Part shown: positions 40,631-46,415 of the stretch, piece by piece
How the letters are laid out: every line of letters begins with the position of its first letter
Position numbering within the stretch: position 1 is the stretch's first letter
Source: Streptomyces sp. NBC_00691
GTDB taxonomy: Bacteria; Actinomycetota; Actinomycetes; Streptomycetales; Streptomycetaceae
Length of the DNA: 64,000 bases
Direction: 5' to 3'
NCBI RefSeq assembly: GCF_036226665.1
Contig: NZ_CP109007.1
Location: 1,178,001 to 1,242,000 of the forward strand
Notes under the pieces: generated by a model
Databases searched by the model: none
Told to the model about the DNA's origin: nothing
What the model saw: the letters and a program-made list of their open reading frames with translations, nothing else
Made by a program: the position numbers and the translations under genes

Positions 40631-41732
40631 ACGCCGAGGGCTCAGCGCCCGACTGAAACTGACCCTGAGCTACGCCGGGTTCCTCGCCGTCGCCGGCGCC
40701 CTGCTGCTCGCCGTGGTGTGGGGCTACCTGCTGCGGTACGTCCCCGACAACTCGCAGGGCCTGCTGGGGATCTCGCCCAACCGTTATCTCCTGACCCGGA
40801 CCTTCCTCCCGCCGGCCGCCGTGGCGATGGGCTTCCTCCTCGTGTTCGGGCTCGTCGGGGGATGGCTCCTCGCCGGCCGGATGCTCGCACCGCTCACCCA
40901 GATCAGGGAGGCGGCGCGCAGGGCCGGGGACGGGTCGCTGTCCCACCGGATCCGGATGAAGGGCCGCCAGGACGAGTTCCGTGAACTCTCCGACGCGTTC
41001 GACTCGATGCTCCGGAGACTCGAGTCGCACGTCGACGAACAGCGGATGTTCGCCGCGAACGCCTCCCACGAACTGCGCACCCCCCTGGCGATCTCGCGGG
41101 CGCTCCTCGACGTCGCCCGCAAGGATCCCACCCTCGACCGGGAGGAGCTCGTCGAACGACTGCAGGCGGTCAACACGCGGGCGATCGATCTCACCGAGGC
41201 CCTGCTCCTGCTCAGCCGCGGCGACACCGGCACCTTCACCCGCGAGGGCGTCGACCTCTCCCTCCTCGCCGAGGAGGCCGCGGAAACGCTGCTCCCCCTC
41301 GCGGAACAGCGCCGGATCACGCTCGCCGTCTCCGGCGACGCTGCCCGGACCAGCGGCTCCGAGGAGCTCCTGCTGCGGATGGTGACGAACCTCGTCCAGA
41401 ACGCGGTCGTCCACAACGTCCCCACCGGCGGAACGGTGACGGTCCACACCGAGACGGTCCGCACCGAGTCCGTCCGTACCGGGACGGGCGGCGCCGCGAG
41501 CGTGCTGCGGGTGGAGAACACGGGCCCTCCGCTCCCCCCGGAACTGGTACCGACCCTGACCGAGGCGTTCCGGCGGGGAGCGGACCGCGTACGCACCGAC
41601 GAACACGCCGGCGTGGGGCTCGGGCTGGCCATCGTGCAGAGCGTCGTCCGCGCCCACGACGGCTCCCTCGACCTCACCCCCAGGCCCGGCGGCGGCCTCC
41701 TCGTCACGGTCCGGCTCCCCGGCGCACCCTAG
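40623..41732 (+). CDS. Sensor histidine kinase (HisKA type), partner of 39938
   Basis: A 369-residue kinase: membrane helices at about 15-35 and 58-82 with a short 25-residue outside loop, HAMP (AGRMLAPLTQIREAARRAGDG), HisKA with His in FAANASHELRTPLAI, and HATPase_c (LVQNAVVHN, and VGLGLAIVQSVV). GTG start overlaps the response-regulator gene. The small outside loop suggests sensing within the membrane, as in VanS/LiaS types. Its TAG stop is the CTAG end of MITE copy 3. Confidence 0.92.
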   Translation: MDRRRGLSARLKLTLSYAGFLAVAGALLLAVVWGYLLRYVPDNSQGLLGISPNRYLLTRTFLPPAAVAMGFLLVFGLVGGWLLAGRMLAPLTQIREAARRAGDGSLSHRIRMKGRQDEFRELSDAFDSMLRRLESHVDEQRMFAANASHELRTPLAISRALLDVARKDPTLDREELVERLQAVNTRAIDLTEALLLLSRGDTGTFTREGVDLSLLAEEAAETLLPLAEQRRITLAVSGDAARTSGSEELLLRMVTNLVQNAVVHNVPTGGTVTVHTETVRTESVRTGTGGAASVLRVENTGPPLPPELVPTLTEAFRRGADRVRTDEHAGVGLGLAIVQSVVRAHDGSLDLTPRPGGGLLVTVRLPGAP

Positions 41733-41907
41733 GGCCTGTCGTCAAACTCCCGTCTGCCCCGCGACGCCTGGCACGTACTCTCGCCGCACCGGGCGAAAGC
41801 CCGAGTACGTCCAGTACGAGGGCTTCCTCCCGGCACACCGAGAGCACGCACCAGACGCCGCGGGGCCGCCCTCCGGGCGACGACGGGAGTTTGACGACAG
41901 GCCCTAG
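41729..41907 (-). mobile_element. MITE copy 3 (179 bp, inverted relative to copies 1 and 2)
   Basis: Same 26-bp perfect terminal repeats and CTAG ends; one substitution relative to copies 1 and 2 in the interior. The left CTAG holds the stop codon of the histidine kinase gene; the right CTAG holds that of the small gene at 41904-42035 on the other strand. Confidence 0.92.
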
Positions 41908-42035
41908 CCGCCGTTCGCCGCCCGCCCGGCCCGAGGCTGGGCGGGCCGGCGGTCGGGCGGGCCGGCGGTCGGGCGGTCGGGCGCCGCGAGCAGGCGGGCG
42001 CGGCGCGCAAGGCGGCGTCCCGTCTCGCGCGACAT
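41904..42035 (-). CDS. Small Arg/Pro-rich protein downstream of the eCIS-core gene (43 aa)
   Basis: A 43-residue open frame with start ATG at 42035, beginning MSRETGRRLARRARLLAAP and then Pro/Arg-rich. A textbook AGGAG overlaps the stop of the eCIS-core gene (complement of 42044-42048), 8 nt before the ATG, so the two genes are tightly coupled. The stop is the TAG of the MITE copy 3 end. Its function is unknown; position suggests an immunity protein, chaperone or passenger of the effector-like protein, and the MITE may have truncated it. Codon bias in a GC-rich tract gives some doubt that it is real. Confidence 0.5.
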   Translation of the reverse strand: MSRETGRRLARRARLLAAPDRPTAGPPDRRPAQPRAGRAANGG

Positions 42036-42040
42036 GCGGA

Positions 42041-43348
42041 CTACTCCTGGGCCAGTTCCGCAATTCTGAGATCTACGTATTCCACGGCGAAGTCCGCCTG
42101 CAGTCCGCTTCCTCCGACGTGGAGATCCAGGAAGTGCATGACTCCACCGCTTATGACCCCCTGAAGGTCGTTGACCTTGGCCTTCTTGGCCTTCACGAGA
42201 CTCTCCCTGATCTCCTGAAGCTGGGCCGGTCCGAGATTCCGGATCTCGTTCTTGAAGATCGTGTCCCCTCCCGGCTTTCCGATCTGCCAGCGCGTTCCGG
42301 TGACGAAGTCCATTCTGACGGCCCAGCCGAGTTTGTCCTGCCCGCCTGCGGAGTAGGTGAGGCGCCCCGCCGCCTGGGCACCGGCAATCTGGTCGCCCAG
42401 GCCCTGCTTTCTGAATTCTTCCAGAGCCTTCACTGCCTTGGTGTATCCCGGCGGGGGTTTAATCGGGGAGCCTCCGCCGAATATCTTGTAGACGTGATCG
42501 CCCACCTTGTGCACTCCCAGTGACGCCTCTCGCGAGTCGTATGTCTCGCCGATCACCTGCGGCTGCTCGTCGGGGAATTTGATCGTCTTCACGGAGGGAG
42601 TGGTGACGGCGGGGGTCCGTTCGGCTGCTTTGCTCTTCTTCCCGCCTTTTCCGCCTGCTCGCTGAATCGATGAGGCCGAGGCTTCCGGTGAGTCCCCGGT
42701 CGACCGCACCGCCGAGGGGCCACCTGCCATGACTCTCGTCGCATTGGCTTCGGCTTCGCGTTCGAACCGGTCGCCGGGGTCGGAGATGCTGAGGCCGCTG
42801 CCGTTGTCGGTTCCGGAGACGGGGCCCTGGCGCTGCTGGACGACATGGGTGAGTTCGTGGGCGAGGGTGTGTTTGTCTCCTCCGCCGTCGCCGATGACCA
42901 CGTTGCTGCCGCTGGTGTAAGCGCGAGCGCCGACTTCGGCGGCGGATGCGCGGGCGGCGCTGTCGTCGTGGATGCGGACGTCGGAGAAGTCGGCGCCGAG
43001 GCGGGCTTCCATCTCCTCGCGGAGCGGGGCGTCCATGGGGCGGCCGCTTCCGGCGAGGACCTCGTGGACGGCGGAACGCTGCACGGCGGGCCGGCCGGGG
43101 GAGGTCTCCTGGTGGCCGCAGCCCGCGCCGTGGACGTGTTGTTCCCGCGCTCGGTCCTCGCGCTGGACGGAAGGCTGGGCATAAGGGTGACCGGAGCGCT
43201 GGAGCGTCCGCAGAACGGCGGTGTTGCCCGCGATCCGCTGAAGCGCCTGGAGGCCGGCGGCATCCACCGGCTCGGGCTTCCGGGGGCCGGGGGCCGGGGC
43301 GGCGGCCGCCTGATCGGAGCGGCGTTCATGCTGTACCAACTGAAGCAC
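42041..43348 (-). CDS. eCIS-core (DUF4157) protein with kinase-like C-terminal domain
   Basis: A 435-residue protein. Residues about 85-175 form the eCIS-core domain found with extracellular contractile injection systems: SAVHEVLAGSGRPMDAPLREEME, LGADFSDVRIHDD, GSNVVIGDG, and zinc motif HELTH at 164-168. A basic linker (GGKGGKKSKAAER) follows. Residues 255-435 have features of a minimal protein kinase: Lys288 in VYKIF, Glu310 in VKALEEF, hinge-like RMDFVTG, NDLQ at 393-396, and Asp408 in HFLD (inference). GC content falls visibly over this part. A GTG start at 43348 or TTG at 43339 is possible. Probably an exported or injected effector; no other eCIS gene is in the window. Confidence 0.78.
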   Translation of the reverse strand: MLQLVQHERRSDQAAAAPAPGPRKPEPVDAAGLQALQRIAGNTAVLRTLQRSGHPYAQPSVQREDRAREQHVHGAGCGHQETSPGRPAVQRSAVHEVLAGSGRPMDAPLREEMEARLGADFSDVRIHDDSAARASAAEVGARAYTSGSNVVIGDGGGDKHTLAHELTHVVQQRQGPVSGTDNGSGLSISDPGDRFEREAEANATRVMAGGPSAVRSTGDSPEASASSIQRAGGKGGKKSKAAERTPAVTTPSVKTIKFPDEQPQVIGETYDSREASLGVHKVGDHVYKIFGGGSPIKPPPGYTKAVKALEEFRKQGLGDQIAGAQAAGRLTYSAGGQDKLGWAVRMDFVTGTRWQIGKPGGDTIFKNEIRNLGPAQLQEIRESLVKAKKAKVNDLQGVISGGVMHFLDLHVGGSGLQADFAVEYVDLRIAELAQE

Positions 43349-43533
43349 CTTTCAGCGAAGTGACAGGCCCACAACACCCTGCCGCATCCCCTGTCGCCAG
43401 GTCTGGAAGGGCAGTCGCCCGGGCACATGTCCCCGCCGTCCGAACACCCGGCGCATCCCTTGCACACGTTCCGGACGACGGCGCCCGGAGCAGGTCGACG
43501 GCCGCCCCGCGGGCGGGCCGCGGCGGATCGCCC

Positions 43534-44466
43534 TCAGCCGGCTCCGGTCTCGGGCACGGCACCTCCCTGGGTATCGATCTCGGGCACGGCAGCACGCGCG
43601 GTCTCGGGAGCGGCGGAGTCGCCGCGGTCGGCCCGGGAGAGCAGCCAGTGGCCCGAGGCTCCCGTCGCGAAGAGGCCGACGACGAGCGCGAGGAGTGAGA
43701 CGCCCGGGCCCGAGACCCAGTCGACCGACCGGAAGTGGACCGCGAGGACGACCGCCGTGGCGAGCGCGATCAGCGGGACGGCCCGCAGCGCCGGGCGGAT
43801 GCGGGTCAGGTCGTCCTCGGCCAGCGCGCCGAGGACGCCCACGCCCAGCGCGAGCGCCCACACGCCGAGGCCCTGCGCGTCCGCGCGGTTCACCGTCCAC
43901 GGCACGAGCGAGCCCCAGAAGCCGGGGAAGGTGATCAGCCCCGCGCCGATGCCGAGCCATCCCGAACCGACGACGGCGAGCGGCGGCTTCGACCAGCCGG
44001 GCAGTGGAACGGCCGGCTGCCGCGGCGCCGTGCCCACGCGTCCCGCCGGCCTCCGGTACTGCGCGACGAGACAGCCCGCCGCGCCGAGGGCGAGCAGTCC
44101 CAGCGTGGCGACCCAGCCGAGGCTGAAGAGGGCGAGGAACAGCGGGCCGCCCTCGACGACCTGGAGGGAGCCGCCGTTCAGCAGGCTCACCGTGAACAGG
44201 CCGGCCAGCACGATCACCAGCGGCAGCACCAGACTCCGCACGTCCTCCCAGAGGCGCGCCCGTCCGATCGTGAACAGCGCCGGGGCCACTCCGGCCATCG
44301 CCGCTCCGATGAGCCCGGGGCTCAGCGCCTCGGGCGAGACCCAGGCGCCCGCCGCGTACCCGAACAGGCTGGTCACGGTCAGCAGAGCGCCGGTGGTGAG
44401 GCTGATGCCGCCCACGACGGCGCTCAGGACGACGACGCCGGGCGACAACTCCTTCGTGCCGGCCAT
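43534..44466 (-). CDS. Polytopic membrane protein of unknown function
   Basis: A 310-residue membrane protein with about eight hydrophobic helices (for example LSAVVGGISLTTGALLTVTSL, LVLPLVIVLAGLFTVSLL, WVATLGLLALGAAGCLVA). I do not recognise its family. The ATG at 44466 shares a base with the TGA stop of the DUF2306 gene (TGATG), so they form an operon under the PadR-like operator at 45759-45777. The last 30 residues are acidic and low-complexity. Confidence 0.65.
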   Translation of the reverse strand: MAGTKELSPGVVVLSAVVGGISLTTGALLTVTSLFGYAAGAWVSPEALSPGLIGAAMAGVAPALFTIGRARLWEDVRSLVLPLVIVLAGLFTVSLLNGGSLQVVEGGPLFLALFSLGWVATLGLLALGAAGCLVAQYRRPAGRVGTAPRQPAVPLPGWSKPPLAVVGSGWLGIGAGLITFPGFWGSLVPWTVNRADAQGLGVWALALGVGVLGALAEDDLTRIRPALRAVPLIALATAVVLAVHFRSVDWVSGPGVSLLALVVGLFATGASGHWLLSRADRGDSAAPETARAAVPEIDTQGGAVPETGAG

Positions 44467-45716
44467 CAGTTGCTCCCGTCCGCTCCGATGAACTCCCGCT
44501 GCCGTGCGAGGACTTCGCGTCCGTGCAGGATCCGCAGACTCACCAACGCGACCGCCGCGTACGACAGCATTCCGGCTCCGACGCCGACTCCCGCGATGAG
44601 GGAGGTGATCCGGTCCAGGCCCATGGTCCGCTCCAGTACGGGCACGGTCGCCGCCGAGAACGCGGGCGCCAGGCACTGGGCCGCCAGGTGCAGCCGCCAC
44701 TCCTCGCGCGCCCAGACCGCCCCCCGCTCGCGGGCGCGCCGCGCGCGGACCGCGACGACGGCGTAGGTCAGCACGTACGGGACGAGGTACGCGAGGAACA
44801 GCCGCCGTCCCTGCGCCCCCTGGTCCAGCAGGGCGCCCGTGGTCCAGCCCAGGCCCGCGGCGCCCAGGACGTGGGCGGCGACGAGGACCGGGGCCGGGAC
44901 CCAGGTGCCGGTCAGGCCGGGAACCTCGGTCCGGCGGTCGAGGGCACGGGAGGCCAGGAGCGCGCCGAAGGCGACGAGGGCCCCGAGGTGCATGATCGCG
45001 ACACGGTTGACGTCCTGGAGGGAGAGGCCGGGGTACAGCGCGGGCAGGACGCCCCATTCGATCCGCAGCAGCGGAGCGGTCATCAGGAAGCCGTAGCAGA
45101 GCAGCAGCCAGCGCTGGTGCAGGTCGGGGAAGCCGCGCACGGCGGCGAGGACTCCGAAGGTCACGCTGCCGACCGTGCCCACCAGGATCGTCGCGAGGAC
45201 GATCCAGAACGCGGCCCCGCTGAACGCCTCCGCCGGCGGGGTGCGCAGGAGGTAGAGCGCGGCGCCGGCCATCGACACGTACACCGTGACGGCGAAGACG
45301 GTTCCGAGGACGCGGTGCAGCCGGATGCGGCGGCGAACCGCGGAGAGCAGCTGCACCGGACCGAGCAGCATCAGGAGGCCGCCCAGGACCGAGTGGACGA
45401 TCAGCGGGATCAGGCTGCGGGTGTACGGCCCCATCCGGTCGCGGACGGCGTCGGCCACGAACTCCGCGGAGACGGACCGGCCGAGGAGCCACTCGCCGAT
45501 GGCGGGCGCTCCGGGCGTGGCGTACGGCCAGAGTTCGGTCATGGCGATCGGCGCGTACACGAGGCACACCACCGTCACGGCGAGGGCGGACACCCGCCCC
45601 CACCTGATGCCGCGACCCGCGCCGGTGCCGATGACGGTGGGCGCCCCCGGATCCTGACGGCTGCCCTCGCCGGTCACCGAGCCCGTGCTCGTGTCCGTGC
45701 TCGTCGTACGTCCCAC
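44466..45716 (-). CDS. DUF2306 domain-containing membrane protein
   Basis: A 416-residue integral membrane protein with about ten helices. The DUF2306 part is GPYTRSLIPLIVHSVLGGLLMLLGPVQLLSAVRRRIRLHRVLGTVFAV, with HRWLLLCYGFLMTAPLLRI-like continuation (HQRWLLLCYGF). Function of the family is unknown. Start: GTG at 45716 has GGGGG 8 nt upstream; an ATG at 45746 is a possible longer start. First gene of the operon with the membrane protein at 43534, downstream of the PadR gene. Confidence 0.72.
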   Translation of the reverse strand: MGRTTSTDTSTGSVTGEGSRQDPGAPTVIGTGAGRGIRWGRVSALAVTVVCLVYAPIAMTELWPYATPGAPAIGEWLLGRSVSAEFVADAVRDRMGPYTRSLIPLIVHSVLGGLLMLLGPVQLLSAVRRRIRLHRVLGTVFAVTVYVSMAGAALYLLRTPPAEAFSGAAFWIVLATILVGTVGSVTFGVLAAVRGFPDLHQRWLLLCYGFLMTAPLLRIEWGVLPALYPGLSLQDVNRVAIMHLGALVAFGALLASRALDRRTEVPGLTGTWVPAPVLVAAHVLGAAGLGWTTGALLDQGAQGRRLFLAYLVPYVLTYAVVAVRARRARERGAVWAREEWRLHLAAQCLAPAFSAATVPVLERTMGLDRITSLIAGVGVGAGMLSYAAVALVSLRILHGREVLARQREFIGADGSN

Positions 45717-45758
45717 GGCGCATCCCCCGTCCACCGTCCACGGCACCCGTCGGCCGCG

Positions 45759-45777
45759 ATAGTCCTTTCTGGACTAT
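45759..45777. promoter_or_regulatory. Palindromic operator before the DUF2306 operon
   Basis: ATAGTCC-TTTCT-GGACTAT, perfect 7-bp arms, in the 100 bp between the PadR gene and the DUF2306 operon on the same strand. It is the expected place for a PadR site; only the PadR protein of this locus is a clear candidate. Confidence 0.65.
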
Positions 45778-45849
45778 GGAGGAAGGTAGGGCGGGGCACC
45801 GCCGGGGTCAACCGGTCAGTAACAGGAATCAGGACTCGGAGAAGGAGAA

Positions 45850-46365
45850 TCAGGATTCGCGGCTCTCGACCCAGTGCCAGAAATCGACCATCATCCGCTC
45901 GTACCGGATGCCGAACTCCAGGGCCTCGCGCTGTCCGCGCGTCAGCGACTCGCCGACTTCGCCCGCGAGTTCCTCGTACTCGTCGAGGGTCCGCCGGTGC
46001 TCCTCGATCTGCACCGGGGCGTGGACGCGCGGACTCGCCCCGAACCACAGCTTGAGGATGCCTCGTTCGCGCGCCTCGACCGGGACGAAGGCGGGGTCGG
46101 CCAGCCAGCCGCGGAGCGCCTCCGTGCCCGCGTCGGTGAGCTTCATCAGGCGACGGTTCCGGCCGCCGGACTGCCTGACCTCCGAGAGCAGCCCCGCCTC
46201 CAGGAGCCGGTCGCACTGGGCGTACACCTGCGCGTGCGGCATGGACCAGAACGGCGCCACGGTCCGCGCGGCCTCGCCCTTCACGTCGTACGGGCTGGCC
46301 TCGCCCAACTTGTCGATGATGCCCAGCACGAGGAAGGAGGGCGTGGTCAACCGGACGTCAGACAT
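45850..46365 (-). CDS. PadR family transcriptional regulator
   Basis: A 171-residue PadR protein: winged HTH (SFLVLGIIDKLGEASPYDVKGEAARTVAPFWSMPHAQVYAQCDRLLEAGLL, then RRLMKLTDAGTEAL) and a helical C-terminal domain (IEEHRRTLDEYEELAGEV). A -10 like TACCGT ends 7 nt before the ATG at 46365, suggesting a leaderless mRNA. It likely represses the DUF2306 operon through the palindrome at 45759-45777; PadR regulators often respond to phenolics or drugs. It could also be read through from the ABC genes upstream. Confidence 0.9.
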   Translation of the reverse strand: MSDVRLTTPSFLVLGIIDKLGEASPYDVKGEAARTVAPFWSMPHAQVYAQCDRLLEAGLLSEVRQSGGRNRRLMKLTDAGTEALRGWLADPAFVPVEARERGILKLWFGASPRVHAPVQIEEHRRTLDEYEELAGEVGESLTRGQREALEFGIRYERMMVDFWHWVESRES

Positions 46366-46415
46366 ACGTCCGACGGTATCGCGCGGGCCCCGCCCCGCCC
46401 CCTCCCTCCGCGGCC

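Noticed and set aside
33174..41732. Complete van glycopeptide-resistance operon
   Set aside because: Only VanX-, VanZ- and VanRS-like genes are seen, not contiguous; vanH and the D-Ala-D-Lac ligase are absent.
43349..43467. Cys-rich open frame (GTG at 43467, CKGCAGCSDGGDMCPGDC) upstream of the eCIS-core gene
   Set aside because: It runs out of frame into the eCIS-core gene with no stop of its own at a sensible place, and no ribosome site is visible. Kept only as a curiosity.
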